This document shows positions 46,920 to 55,996 of a stretch of DNA of 64,000 nucleotides, in pieces (within the stretch, counting starts at the first letter, position 1; each line of letters starts with the position of its first letter). Below the pieces are notes generated by a model. The model ran no database searches. It was not told where the DNA came from and worked only from the letters and a program-made list of their open reading frames with translations. Origin of the DNA: Roseiarcus sp963835215. Lineage in GTDB: Bacteria; Pseudomonadota; Alphaproteobacteria; Rhizobiales; Beijerinckiaceae. Where the stretch lies: the NCBI GenBank assembly GCA_963835215.1, contig CAWIES010000001.1, forward strand, positions 186,001-250,000, written 5' to 3'. The position numbers were made by a program, and so were the translations under genes.

Positions 46920-48137
46920 ATGACCATAAACGAAACGAGACCCGCGCTGGAGAAAGCGACCAAACGACCGCAGGACAAGAGGCGGCCGTTTTCGAGCGTG
47001 CTCAACATCGAAGAATTTGAACCCGTCGCCCGGCGCAAGCTTCCGCGCATGCTCTATGGCTTCATCTCGGGTTCGGTTGAGACCGGCGCCGCGCAGCGCC
47101 GCTCGGCAGAGGCCTACGCTCGCTACGCCTTCGTTCCGCGAGCGCTCGTCGATGTGTCGGCGCGCAGCCAGTCGTGCACGCTGCTTGGCGAGTCTTACGC
47201 CGCGCCGTTCGGAATTCCGCCGATGGCTTGCGCCGCGATCGTCGCGAGAGGAGGCGACCTGCTGATGGCGCGGGCCGCGGCAGAAGCAAACATTCCTTAT
47301 GTTGTCAGTGGCTCGTCGCTTACCAAACTGGAAACGGTGCGACGGGATAACAGCAGGGCGTGGTTTCAAGGCTATCTCGCGGGCGACTTCGGTCGCTTGG
47401 CGCCGATGTTGGATCGTGTCGCGGCGGGCGGCTATCAAACGCTCGTGGTTGCCGTCGATGTGCCCGTGGCCGGGAACCGCGAGAACAATGTGCGGAGCGG
47501 ATTCAGTTTGCCGCTCCGCGTGACGCCAAGAGCCGCATGGGATTCGCTCACGCATCCGCGTTGGTTCTTCGGCGTCATCTGCCGCACGCTGCTCGCTGAC
47601 GGCATGCTCCATTTTGAGAACAACGACGCGTTTCGCGGACCGCCGCTGTTTTCGAACGACTGGGAGCGCAATTTCTCTCGGCGCGACGCTTTGAGCTGGG
47701 AGCATTTGAAATTCATCCGCGAGCGATGGAAGGGCAGGTTGGTGATAAAGGGCCTTCTCTCGCCAGAGGATGTGCGTATCGCCGTCGATTGCGGCGTCGA
47801 TGGCGTGATCTTGTCGAACCACGGCGGCCGCACGCTCGACTACGCGATTGCGCCGCTCGCCATTTTGCCCGAAATCGCGGCCAAGGGCTACAAGATCCCG
47901 CTGATGATCGACGGCGGAATCCGAAGGGGAACCGACGTGCTCAAGGCGCTCGCTTTGGGCGCTGCGTTTGTCTTTGTCGGACGCCCGTTCATGTACGCAC
48001 TTGCGGCAGGGGGCATTGCCGGCGTTGGCCGAGTGGCCGAGCTGTTGAAAGAAGAAATCGATCGGGACATGGCGCTGTTGGGCATGACGCGTCTCGATCA
48101 AGTGAGTTCCGCATGTCTTCGCCGTGAGGATGCGTAG
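46920..48137 (+). CDS. FMN-dependent alpha-hydroxy-acid oxidase, second copy
   Basis: A flavoprotein of about 405 residues from the lactate dehydrogenase/glycolate oxidase family. RYAFVPRALVDV, LVVAVDVPVAGNRENNVRSG, LVIKGLLSPEDV, the catalytic His in LSNHGGRTLDY and the FMN loop IDGGIRRGTDV are present. It differs clearly from the copy at 24305 (for example LSNHGGRT against ISNHGGNK). The 180 bases before it show no gene. Glycolate, lactate or a sugar-derived 2-hydroxy acid are candidate substrates. Confidence 0.87.
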   Translation: MTINETRPALEKATKRPQDKRRPFSSVLNIEEFEPVARRKLPRMLYGFISGSVETGAAQRRSAEAYARYAFVPRALVDVSARSQSCTLLGESYAAPFGIPPMACAAIVARGGDLLMARAAAEANIPYVVSGSSLTKLETVRRDNSRAWFQGYLAGDFGRLAPMLDRVAAGGYQTLVVAVDVPVAGNRENNVRSGFSLPLRVTPRAAWDSLTHPRWFFGVICRTLLADGMLHFENNDAFRGPPLFSNDWERNFSRRDALSWEHLKFIRERWKGRLVIKGLLSPEDVRIAVDCGVDGVILSNHGGRTLDYAIAPLAILPEIAAKGYKIPLMIDGGIRRGTDVLKALALGAAFVFVGRPFMYALAAGGIAGVGRVAELLKEEIDRDMALLGMTRLDQVSSACLRREDA

Positions 48138-48236
48138 CAACGATGGAGCGGTGAGCGTCGGCTTCAAACGCCGTCAGTGACAGACGCGACGATCGAGGTC
48201 GCATTCGCAGAGAAACGCCAAGGGAAGGATTACACA

Positions 48237-48422
48237 ATGCCGGAAATTATCGTCTACGCGGTCGAGGGCCGAACGGCCGACCAAAAGAAGGCGCTGATGA
48301 AGGACATCACCGACGCGGTGGTGAAAAATTTTGGCGCGAAGCCGGAGGCCGTGACGGTGCAAATCGTCGAGGCGAGAAAAGACTCCAAGGCGAAAGCAGG
48401 CGTGCCGTTCTCCGAACGCTGA
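48237..48422 (+). CDS. 4-oxalocrotonate tautomerase-like protein, 61 aa
   Basis: A 61-residue protein of the tautomerase family. After loss of the initiator Met, Pro-1 of PEIIVYAVEGRT is the catalytic base; VTVQIVEARKDS follows. A longer open frame starts at 48177, but the AAGGGAAGGA ribosome site and the required Pro-1 fix the start at 48237. Such enzymes move keto-enol double bonds. Here it may act on a keto-acid intermediate of the cluster. Confidence 0.85.
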   Translation: MPEIIVYAVEGRTADQKKALMKDITDAVVKNFGAKPEAVTVQIVEARKDSKAKAGVPFSER

Positions 48423-48611
48423 GCGGGCGCCACTCGAGCGCGACTTGCCGCACGCGCTCGGCGCCGGTTTCATCCGAGTGGCGACGTTCGAAGCGCCCGG
48501 AGCGTTGCGCGCGGCCGCGATCGATTTCGCGCCTGACAGCGAACGCGAGCGGCACGATCGACGCTGAAAATGTTCGAACGACACGACAAGGTCTGATTCG
48601 AGGAAACGAAC

Positions 48612-49358
48612 ATGGCGAATAGATATGCGGTCGTCACCGGCGCCGGCAGCGGCGTTGGACGCGCTGTCGCGACTGCGCTCGCGCGGGACGGTTACGCAGT
48701 TGCGCTTGCGGGACGGCGACGCGAGGCCCTGGACGAGACCGCCCGTCTCGCCGGTGACCAAAGCCTGGTCGTGCCGACCGACGTCTCGAAGCCTGAAGAC
48801 GTTTCCGCGTTGTTCGACAAGGTCAGGTCCGAGTTTGGTAGGCTCGATGTGCTGTTCAACAATGCCGGAGGCGGCTTGCCTTCGACAAACTTCGGCGACG
48901 TGACGTTCGCGCAGTGGTCTGCAGTGGTCGCGGTCAACCTTCACGGTATGTTTCTCTGCGCAAACGCCGCGTATCGTCTGATGCGTGATCAATCTCCCCA
49001 GGGCGGGCGCATCATCAACAATGGCTCTTTGTCGGCGCATGTGCCGCGCCTCGGGTCGGCGCCGTACACGGCGACGAAACACGCGGTGACGGGGTTGACG
49101 AAGTGCATTGCGCTGGACGGTCGCGCGCATCAAATCGTGTGCTCGCAGGTCGATATCGGCAATGCGGCGACGCCGATGACCGCCAGGATGGCGTCAGGCG
49201 CCGTTCAGACGAACGGGACTCTCGCCGTCGAGCCGACTATGGACGCCGCCAATGTCGGCGCAACCGTATTGCTGATGGCGAACATGAGTTTGGACGCGAA
49301 TATCCAATTCGTGACGGTGATGGCGACGCAAATGCCATCTTTCCTGGGGCGCGGCTAG
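48612..49358 (+). CDS. Short-chain dehydrogenase/reductase
   Basis: A 248-residue SDR. The cofactor motif VVTGAGSGVGRAV is at residues 7-19, NNAG follows near 87, and the catalytic Ser-Tyr-Lys is in INNGSLSAH and SAPYTATKHAVTG. The acidic residue after strand 2 is replaced by RRR, which favours NADP. It ends the plus-strand sugar-acid block and converges on the lacI gene with a 19-base gap. The substrate is unknown. Confidence 0.85.
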   Translation: MANRYAVVTGAGSGVGRAVATALARDGYAVALAGRRREALDETARLAGDQSLVVPTDVSKPEDVSALFDKVRSEFGRLDVLFNNAGGGLPSTNFGDVTFAQWSAVVAVNLHGMFLCANAAYRLMRDQSPQGGRIINNGSLSAHVPRLGSAPYTATKHAVTGLTKCIALDGRAHQIVCSQVDIGNAATPMTARMASGAVQTNGTLAVEPTMDAANVGATVLLMANMSLDANIQFVTVMATQMPSFLGRG

Positions 49359-49377
49359 AACGCTTCCCCGGCCTGCA

Positions 49378-50451
49378 CTACACAGAGCTTCGCTCGACCA
49401 GCGGGCTCTCCTCCTTGATCTGAGCGGGGCGAGCGGCGGGGCGCGAGGCCTGGTCGATCAGCATGTCGACGGCGTTGGCGCCCATTTCGAAATGCGGAAG
49501 CAAGATGGTCGTCAGCGGCGGCCGCATGTAGCGGGCGAGCTCGCGATCGTCATAGCCCATAACCGCGACATCGTTTGGGATCGACAGTCCGAGTTCTCGC
49601 AAGGCGTCGTAGCAGCCAATCGCCATCAGATCGTTGGCGCAAAAAATCGCCGTCGGTGGATCCGCCAACGCCATCAATTCACGGGTGTGCTCATAGCCCG
49701 CCGAGGGTTCCCAGTTGCCGTCGCGCACAAGGTCGGCGTCCAAAGCAAGATCGGCTGCGGCGAGCGCCTGGCGGTATCCTTTCAGCCGATCGCGCGAAGC
49801 GTCCATCCCCGGTTCGCCGTTGATGAAACCGATTCGCTTGTGACCGGCTCGGATGAGGCGTTCGGCGCCGACGCGCCCGCCGACGACTTCGCCCGGCACG
49901 ATCGAGGGGAGCGAACGCGCCGCGATGTAGCAGTTGAGAAGCACCGTCGGCTTTTGGAAGAGGAACGGATGGGGCTCCACGCGTTGGGTGTGGATCGTCC
50001 CGTAGATGAGCCCGAGCAGCGGCTGTAAGAGAATTTTCGCGACGATCGCTTCCTCAATCGCGGCGTCGCCGCGCGTGACAGCGACGCTGATCGTCAGGCC
50101 GCCCGCCCACGCCCGCTCGCGCGCGCCATCGAGCGCAAGCGCCATCCACGGGTCGGTCGAGATTTCGTTGACGACGAAGCCAATCGTCGTCGGGGTGGTC
50201 GTGGCCGTGACGCCCGAGCGGCGCACCACCTGATAGCCAAGATGCTTTGCGGCCGCGAGCACGCGCTGGCGCGTGTCGACCGACAAGCGGGCGCCCTTGG
50301 CTTGGTTCAGAATGAGCGAGACAGTCGTCTGCGAGACGCCAGCCTCAAGCGCCACATCAGTCATCGTGGGGCGCGTGCGACGGCCGTCCGCGCTCCGTGG
50401 AGAGGGAGTTCGGCCTTTCCTCCCTGGCGATCTTGGGTTGCTTGACATCAT
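49378..50451 (-). CDS. LacI-family transcriptional regulator
   Basis: A 357-residue LacI/GalR regulator. The DNA-binding headpiece is TMTDVALEAGVSQTTVSLIL (residues 29-48), unusually preceded by a basic tail of about 28 residues, so a start at the ATG of MTDVALEAG is possible. The sugar-binding domain runs from TTIGFVVNEIST. It diverges from the sugar importer at 50692, with repeated operator-like elements between, and is the probable repressor of that importer. Confidence 0.9.
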   Translation of the reverse strand: MMSSNPRSPGRKGRTPSPRSADGRRTRPTMTDVALEAGVSQTTVSLILNQAKGARLSVDTRQRVLAAAKHLGYQVVRRSGVTATTTPTTIGFVVNEISTDPWMALALDGARERAWAGGLTISVAVTRGDAAIEEAIVAKILLQPLLGLIYGTIHTQRVEPHPFLFQKPTVLLNCYIAARSLPSIVPGEVVGGRVGAERLIRAGHKRIGFINGEPGMDASRDRLKGYRQALAAADLALDADLVRDGNWEPSAGYEHTRELMALADPPTAIFCANDLMAIGCYDALRELGLSIPNDVAVMGYDDRELARYMRPPLTTILLPHFEMGANAVDMLIDQASRPAARPAQIKEESPLVERSSV

Positions 50452-50496
50452 GGGCGGGACGGTTCGTCGATCGAAACGCTAGGATTATCGCTGATC

Positions 50497-50565
50497 ATTA
50501 GCATGTGCAACTAATTGTTATAAGGCGAGTCTCGCCGCTAATATGATAATATAATTGACTCGCCT
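50497..50565 (+). promoter_or_regulatory. Promoter and operator elements between lacI and the sugar importer
   Basis: TTGTTA (50515-50520) and TAATAT (50539-50544) with an 18-base spacer form a promoter candidate. The spacer holds the palindrome GGCGA-GTC-TCGCC (50524-50536). AGGCGAGTC (50523-50531) is repeated inverted as GACTCGCCT (50557-50565), and ATTAG-N9-CTAAT lies at 50497-50515. Binding of the LacI protein here would block transcription. Confidence 0.6.
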
Positions 50566-50691
50566 GGGGAAAGATGGAACATTGAATGGCAACTCGGAAC
50601 CTGCTCGAAATCCTTGTTAGTTTCCCGCGCGACGGCGAACCGGCAAGCACCCAACGAGCAGCGAATTCGGGGCCTAAAGAGGAGGAACTCC

Positions 50692-51639
50692 ATGAAGCGC
50701 GTGCTACTGGGAAGCATTTCCCTTGCGGTCGTTTTCGCCGTTTCGTCGGCCTACGCCGCCGACAAGAAAATTCTGGCCTTCGTCACCAATGGCCCGTCAG
50801 AATTTTGGAAAGCTGCTGAAGCCGGAGTCAAGAAGGCGCAGGGCGAGCTTCCCAATTACACCCTGCAGTTCAAATTCACCGACCCCTCGGCGGCCGCTAC
50901 CCAGCAACAAGAAATGGACGATCTGGTTTCCGCCGGCGCCGCAGGCATCATGGTGAGCGCCGTCGATCCCAAGACCGAATCCGATGAGCTGGCGAAAGTC
51001 GCCAAGGAGACGCTGCTGCTGACCACGGACAGCGACGCGATCAAAAGCGGGCGCGCCGCCTACATCGGGTCGAGCAACGTGCTCGCCGGCAACCAGGTCG
51101 GCGAAATCCTGAAGAAGGCGCTGCCCGATGGCGGCAAGTGCATGGCCTATGTGGGTCTGCCCGGCGCCGACAACGCGAAAGAGCGCATCCAGGGCATCAA
51201 CGACGTGATCAAAGGCACCAAGATCACCATCGTCGATGTGCGCGCCGACGACATCGACAATGCGCGCGCCAAGCGCAACGTCGAGGACACTTTGACGGCG
51301 CACCCTGAAGTCAACTGCATGCTCGGGATTTACTCCTACAACATCCCGCAGATCTATCAGGCGCTCAAGGAAGGCAACGCCTTGGGCAAGATCACCGTCA
51401 CCGGCTTTGACGATGATCCGGTCACGCTCGGCGGCATCAAGGAGGGCACGATCGTCGCCACCGTCGTTCAGCAGCCCTTCGAATGGGGCTATCAGGGCAT
51501 GAAGCTGATGGCCAAAATCCTTGAAGGCGACAAGTCGGGCATCCCGAAGGACACTTTGGTGATCGTGCCGACCAAGATCGTCGACAAGGCGAACGTCGAC
51601 GATTACTCGAAGCAACTCGCGGCGATGCAGGGCAAATAA
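50692..51639 (+). CDS. Periplasmic sugar-binding protein (type 1 fold), second importer
   Basis: A 315-residue binding protein of the ribose/xylose-type family. The Sec signal peptide is RVLLGSISLAVVFAVSSA, with a cleavage region YAA-DKK. NGPSEFWKAAEAGVKKAQ, GIMVSAVDPKTESDEL and ITVTGFDDDPVTLGGIKEG are typical. ATG 50692 follows GAGGAGG. A terminator follows before the ATPase gene, so the binding protein is probably made in excess over the membrane parts. Confidence 0.92.
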   Translation: MKRVLLGSISLAVVFAVSSAYAADKKILAFVTNGPSEFWKAAEAGVKKAQGELPNYTLQFKFTDPSAAATQQQEMDDLVSAGAAGIMVSAVDPKTESDELAKVAKETLLLTTDSDAIKSGRAAYIGSSNVLAGNQVGEILKKALPDGGKCMAYVGLPGADNAKERIQGINDVIKGTKITIVDVRADDIDNARAKRNVEDTLTAHPEVNCMLGIYSYNIPQIYQALKEGNALGKITVTGFDDDPVTLGGIKEGTIVATVVQQPFEWGYQGMKLMAKILEGDKSGIPKDTLVIVPTKIVDKANVDDYSKQLAAMQGK

Positions 51640-51660
51640 TCCCACCCCCTGGGTTCGCTT

Positions 51661-51698
51661 GGCGCCGGCGGTCGATCGCCGCCGGCGCCTTCTTTTTT
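51661..51698 (+). terminator. Strong hairpin and T-run between binding protein and ATPase genes
   Basis: GGCGCCGGCGG (51661-51671) pairs with CCGCCGGCGCC (51679-51689), giving an 11-bp stem with a 7-base loop, followed by TTCTTTTTT. It lies inside the importer operon and would lower expression of the downstream ATPase and permease. Confidence 0.85.
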
Positions 51699-51736
51699 GC
51701 CGCGTTCGTCGCGACCGCGGTTGATCGTCTCCCGAA

Positions 51737-53251
51737 ATGGCCGAAATGACGGATCCGATCCTCGATCTCGTCCGAATCAATAAGAGCTACCCGGGCGTGC
51801 AGGCGCTCGCGGACGTCAGCCTGTTCCTCGGCGCCGGCGAAGTCGTCGGATTGATCGGCGAGAATGGCGCGGGCAAGTCCACCCTGATGAATGTGCTAGG
51901 CGGGGTCGTCGAGCCGAGCTCGGGAGTCATCCGCATCGACGGCCAAGACCGGCGATCGCTGACGGTTCGCGACGCCATGACCGCTGGAATTGCCTTTGTC
52001 CACCAGGAGCCGTCGCTATTCGAGAACCTCGACGCCGCCGCCAACGTCTTCTTCGGACGCGAGCCGTTGCTGGGTGGTCCCCTAAAGCTCGTCGATCGCC
52101 AGCGCTTGCGCGCCGATGTCGGCCCGCTGCTGAAAAGGCTGGGCTGCGACTTCTCGCCAGAGACCCCGGTCGCCTATCTCTCGATCGCCCAGCGGCAACT
52201 GCTGGAAATTGCCAAGGCGCTGTCGCTCAAGGCGCGCATCGTCATTTTGGACGAGCCGACTTCGAGCTTGACGATCTCAGAGACCAATCGTCTTCTGGAC
52301 GTCGTTCGTGACCTCAAGCTCAGCGGCGTCGGGATCATCTTCATCTCGCATCGCTTGCATGAAATCAAACAATGCGTCGACCGCGTCGTGGTGCTGCGCG
52401 ACGGGCGCATTGCGGGTCATCTCGATCATGCGTCGATCACGCACGAAGCGATGATCCGGCTGATGATCGGCCGCGATCTCAAGGCGCTTTATACCCCGCC
52501 GGCCGCGCCACCTGGCGACGACGTGCTCGATCTCGTCGAGGTGAGCACGGGGAGCTATCCGCACCGGAAAGTCAGCCTCTCGCTGCGCGCCGGCGAGATC
52601 CTCGGTCTCGCCGGACTGATCGGCGCCGGTCGAACGGAGCTCGCTCGCGCCATTTTTGGTATTGACCCGCTGGGCGGCGGTTTGCTGCGGTTTCGCGGCA
52701 AGCCGATCAGCGTCGGTGGCCCGCACGAGGCGATCGCCCACGGCATCTACCTGGTTCCCGAGGATCGCAAACACGCGGGGCTCCTCCTCGACGTCTCGAT
52801 CGCCGGCAACATTTCTCTCGCTAACATGGCGGCCTTCGCTTTCGCCGGGCTCGTCAGCTCGCGCCGGGAAATCCAGAATGCCGAGACGGAGAAGCGCAAG
52901 CTGAACATCCGAGCGCCCACGGTTATGGTTCCAGTCGACAGCCTTTCGGGCGGCAATCAACAGAAGGTCGTCCTCGCCAAATGGCTGTCGATGAAGCCCA
53001 AGGTCATCATCTTTGACGAACCGACAAGGGGGGTCGATGTCGGCGCCAAGGCGGAGATTTACGCCCTGATGCGCGGCCTTGCCGACGCCGGCGTCGCGAT
53101 CCTGATGATTTCAAGCGATCTTGAGGAGGTTATCGGCGTCAGCGACCGCGTTGCGGTTATGCACGAGGGCGCGATTACCGGTATTCTGCCCCGCGACCGG
53201 CTGAGCGAGGAGACGATCATGCAACTCGCCACCGGCGCCGGCGTTCACTGA
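51737..53251 (+). CDS. Sugar ABC transporter ATP-binding protein (RbsA/XylG-type), second importer
   Basis: A 504-residue double ATPase. Domain 1 has Walker A GENGAGKSTLM and Walker B VILDEPTSSL. Domain 2 has GLIGAGRTELARA, signature LSGGNQQKVVLAKWL and Walker B IIFDEPTRGVD. It is related to the ATPase at 36668 but belongs to a separate operon. ATG 51737 or the second ATG four codons later are both possible starts. The permease gene follows 11 bases after the stop. Confidence 0.92.
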   Translation: MAEMTDPILDLVRINKSYPGVQALADVSLFLGAGEVVGLIGENGAGKSTLMNVLGGVVEPSSGVIRIDGQDRRSLTVRDAMTAGIAFVHQEPSLFENLDAAANVFFGREPLLGGPLKLVDRQRLRADVGPLLKRLGCDFSPETPVAYLSIAQRQLLEIAKALSLKARIVILDEPTSSLTISETNRLLDVVRDLKLSGVGIIFISHRLHEIKQCVDRVVVLRDGRIAGHLDHASITHEAMIRLMIGRDLKALYTPPAAPPGDDVLDLVEVSTGSYPHRKVSLSLRAGEILGLAGLIGAGRTELARAIFGIDPLGGGLLRFRGKPISVGGPHEAIAHGIYLVPEDRKHAGLLLDVSIAGNISLANMAAFAFAGLVSSRREIQNAETEKRKLNIRAPTVMVPVDSLSGGNQQKVVLAKWLSMKPKVIIFDEPTRGVDVGAKAEIYALMRGLADAGVAILMISSDLEEVIGVSDRVAVMHEGAITGILPRDRLSEETIMQLATGAGVH

Positions 53252-53262
53252 GAAGGCCTATC

Positions 53263-54243
53263 ATGCTGAAGAAAGACCTGGGCCTTTTCCTGCTGATCGT
53301 GGTTGTTGGCGCCGTCACCGCCTTCATCAATCCCCGATTCATCTCGCCCATCAACATTTCAAACACCGCCAATCTCATCGGCCTCTTCGGTCTCTATTCG
53401 ATCGGCGAAGGCTTTGTCATCATCACTGGCGGCATCGATCTCTCGGTCGGCTCGTTGTTCGCGCTGCTTGGGGTGATCTTTCTCGATCTCTTGAACACCT
53501 ATCACTGGGATTGGGCGCCAGCGGTCGCAGCAATGGTCGTCGGGGGGATGTTCGTTGGCGCCATCCACGCCTTCTTGATCCTGAAGATGCGCATGCAGCC
53601 GTTCATCGTCACGCTCTGCGGCCTGCTGCTCTATCGCGGCATTGCGCGCTGGTACACCGACGACGGCACGGTGGGGTTCGAATTCGGCAAGAGCATCCCC
53701 GCGCTCGAATGGCTGACCACCGGGCGCACCTATGGCGTCCCGCACAGCTTCGTGATGTTCATCGTGGTCGCGATCATAATGGGGATCGTGCTGCACCGAT
53801 CGGTGTTCGGTCGCTATCTCTATGCGGTCGGTAAGAACGAGGAGGCCGCTCGCTACTCGGGCATTCGCACCAATCGCGTGATCGCCGCCGCTTACGTGAT
53901 CTGCAGCGGCATCGCTGGCCTATCGTCGGTCTATTTCGTCATGTACACGCGATCGATTTCGCCAGCCTCGCACGGCAGCTTCTATGAGCTTTACGGCATC
54001 GCCGCGGCCGTGCTCGGCGGCTGTTCGCTTCGCGGCGGCGAGGGCTCGGTCTTCGGCATCGTGCTCGGCGCGGTGCTGCTCCAGATTCTCCAAAATCTGG
54101 TCAACCTGCTCGGCATCCCAAGTTCGCTGAACTTCGCCGTCATGGGAGGCGTGATTCTGATCGGCGTGCTGCTCGATCAGCAACTGGCGCTTTACCGCCG
54201 GCGAAATGCGGTGCGACGCAGCCTCGAGCAATCGTCCGGCTGA
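53263..54243 (+). CDS. Sugar ABC transporter permease (RbsC-type), second importer
   Basis: A 326-residue permease with 8-10 spans. FVIITGGIDLSVGSLFALLG, GRYLYAVGKNEEAARYSGI and VLGGCSLRGGEGSVFGIVLG are family landmarks. It completes a binding protein-ATPase-permease set under the LacI-type regulator. The nearby GH15 enzyme and epimerase hint at a glucose-derived sugar, but this is weak evidence. Confidence 0.91.
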   Translation: MLKKDLGLFLLIVVVGAVTAFINPRFISPINISNTANLIGLFGLYSIGEGFVIITGGIDLSVGSLFALLGVIFLDLLNTYHWDWAPAVAAMVVGGMFVGAIHAFLILKMRMQPFIVTLCGLLLYRGIARWYTDDGTVGFEFGKSIPALEWLTTGRTYGVPHSFVMFIVVAIIMGIVLHRSVFGRYLYAVGKNEEAARYSGIRTNRVIAAAYVICSGIAGLSSVYFVMYTRSISPASHGSFYELYGIAAAVLGGCSLRGGEGSVFGIVLGAVLLQILQNLVNLLGIPSSLNFAVMGGVILIGVLLDQQLALYRRRNAVRRSLEQSSG

Positions 54244-54267
54244 CCGGGCCCCTTTCTGCTCGCGGCG

Positions 54268-54765
54268 TCAGTCGTGGCTGTGCTTATGGATTGGATCGAT
54301 CCAATACACGGCCTCGGGCTTTTCCACGGGATCGACGTCGGTGATGTTGACCACCACCGCCTCGTTGTCCGAGCGGACCAGCACGCACTCAAGCGGCTGC
54401 GCCGGATCGGCGTTGATCTCCTGATGCGGCACGTAGGGCGGCACGTAGATGAAGTCGCCGGGCCCGGCTTCCGCGACGTATTCAAGTCGGTTGCCCCAGC
54501 GCATCCGAGCCTTACCGCGTAGGACGAAGATCACGCTTTCGAGGGCGCCGTGATGGTGGACGCCGGTCTTGGCGTTCGGCGCGATTGTCACCGTGCCGGC
54601 CCAAATCTTCTGGGCGCCGACGCGAGCGTGATTGATGGCGGCTTGACGGAACATGCCGGGCGTCTGGGCGGTGTTCGCATCGAGCGTGTCGCCCTTGATC
54701 ACGCGCACGCCGTCGTTTTTCCAGGCAGGCTCTGGATGGTCGTGATGGTGATGCTCGTCGCTCAT
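54268..54765 (-). CDS. Cupin-domain protein
   Basis: A 165-residue single-domain cupin with a His-rich N terminus (DEHHHHDHPEP). Cupin motif 1 is TGVHHHGALESVIFVLRG (metal ligands His-His-Glu), and motif 2 is GDFIYVPPYVPHQ. These ligands suggest a bound metal. It lies convergent to the sugar permease gene. The function (isomerase, dioxygenase or ligand sensor) cannot be told. Confidence 0.83.
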   Translation of the reverse strand: MSDEHHHHDHPEPAWKNDGVRVIKGDTLDANTAQTPGMFRQAAINHARVGAQKIWAGTVTIAPNAKTGVHHHGALESVIFVLRGKARMRWGNRLEYVAEAGPGDFIYVPPYVPHQEINADPAQPLECVLVRSDNEAVVVNITDVDPVEKPEAVYWIDPIHKHSHD

Positions 54766-54875
54766 GAGAGAGTCCTCGCCATGTTCTTAGGAGTCCGCGC
54801 TGTCGTCGCAGCGATAAGGAAAGTCGCAAGCGCCGGATGGCCGCTCGGTTCTTTCCGGCAATTCGCTAAAGGGAG

Positions 54876-55856
54876 TCATCCAGCGTACCAGACTTTGCGC
54901 GGATCGTTGGCCGCGCGTTGATAGGTCCATGCCGCTTCAACCAGCTTGGCCAAGTCGTATTTCGGGCGCCAGTCGAGCGATAATTTGGCGCGGCTATTGT
55001 CCAGCCAGTTGGAATGATAGTCGCTCACAATGTCGATGGCGGCGAGACCGCGTGTCGCTCTGAGATAGGCGGCGAGCGCGCCATAGTCGACCGGCTCGTC
55101 CATGCAGACGTTGTAAAGTTCGCCCTTCGTCGCCGGGTTGTCGAGGGTGGCCAGGATCGCGTCGACGAGATCATCGACATGGACAAAGTTTCGCTTCAGC
55201 GGGCGTCCGTGCGCGTCACGCAGCAAAGGAACCGCCCCGTCCTTGCGGCAACGTTCGGCGATCTCTGGCGCAACGAGCGTCTTCCAGTCGGGACCGCCGA
55301 AAACATCGTCGCCGAACGAAAGCGTGTAGCGAAAATCGTCCTTTTCCATGATCCAGGGCGCACGCAGGCAACAGGTGTTCAATTGATATTGAATATGGGC
55401 CTGTTGCAGAAGAACCTCCTCCAGCACCTTGGAGAGGGCGTAGCAGCCCGGGTAGGCCATATGCGGCGTGAGCTCCGTCACCGGAGCGCCATGGTCGTAG
55501 AAAAAATGACCGACGCTCGCATCGCCGCCGATGAGAATGAATTGGACCGCGCTCGCGCTCGCCCGGAACGACTCGAGCAGCCAAAAGAGGCCTTTGACTG
55601 TCACGTCCATGACGAGTTCGGGCGTCTCCTTACAGGTTGCGAGATGCACAACGTGGGTTACCCCGTCCAACGCAGCCTCAACACAGGCGCGATCGGAAAT
55701 TGTGCCCTTTACGACTTCGATGCGGGGCCCTGCGTCGAGCACGCGATTGTGACACAACGCGCGAATCTGAATGTCAGAGAGCTGCGGGTCGGAGAGAATT
55801 TTACTGATCAGATTGAGTCCGACCTTTCCGGTCGCTCCCGTGATCAGCAGTTTCAT
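54876..55856 (-). CDS. NAD-dependent epimerase/dehydratase (extended SDR)
   Basis: A 326-residue extended SDR. The cofactor loop is LLITGATGKVGLNLI at residues 3-17; the catalytic Tyr-x3-Lys is in GCYALSKVLEE. NFVHVDDLVDAILATLDN and LSLDWRPKYDLAKL are typical of sugar-nucleotide epimerases and related enzymes. ATG 55856 follows GGGAGG; the longer open frame upstream has no ribosome site. It diverges from the GH15 gene, with about 140 bases of shared upstream DNA. Confidence 0.86.
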   Translation of the reverse strand: MKLLITGATGKVGLNLISKILSDPQLSDIQIRALCHNRVLDAGPRIEVVKGTISDRACVEAALDGVTHVVHLATCKETPELVMDVTVKGLFWLLESFRASASAVQFILIGGDASVGHFFYDHGAPVTELTPHMAYPGCYALSKVLEEVLLQQAHIQYQLNTCCLRAPWIMEKDDFRYTLSFGDDVFGGPDWKTLVAPEIAERCRKDGAVPLLRDAHGRPLKRNFVHVDDLVDAILATLDNPATKGELYNVCMDEPVDYGALAAYLRATRGLAAIDIVSDYHSNWLDNSRAKLSLDWRPKYDLAKLVEAAWTYQRAANDPRKVWYAG

Positions 55857-55996
55857 CGTGACCTCCCGCTTGTGTTTGGGCATAGAATGTCGAGGCGAAA
55901 TCGCCGTCAGGAGCGCCGAGAGGGTCAAAAGCCCCTATCCAAAAGCCTTTAACCCGTGGTCGAACTTCCATCATGCCGCATTGAACGGAAAAAGCC

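Noticed and set aside
48450..48567. Open stretch between the tautomerase and SDR genes that reads like a protein fragment (GAGFIRVATFEAPGALRAAA)
   Set aside because: It has no start with a ribosome site and is too short to assign; a remnant is possible but unsupported.
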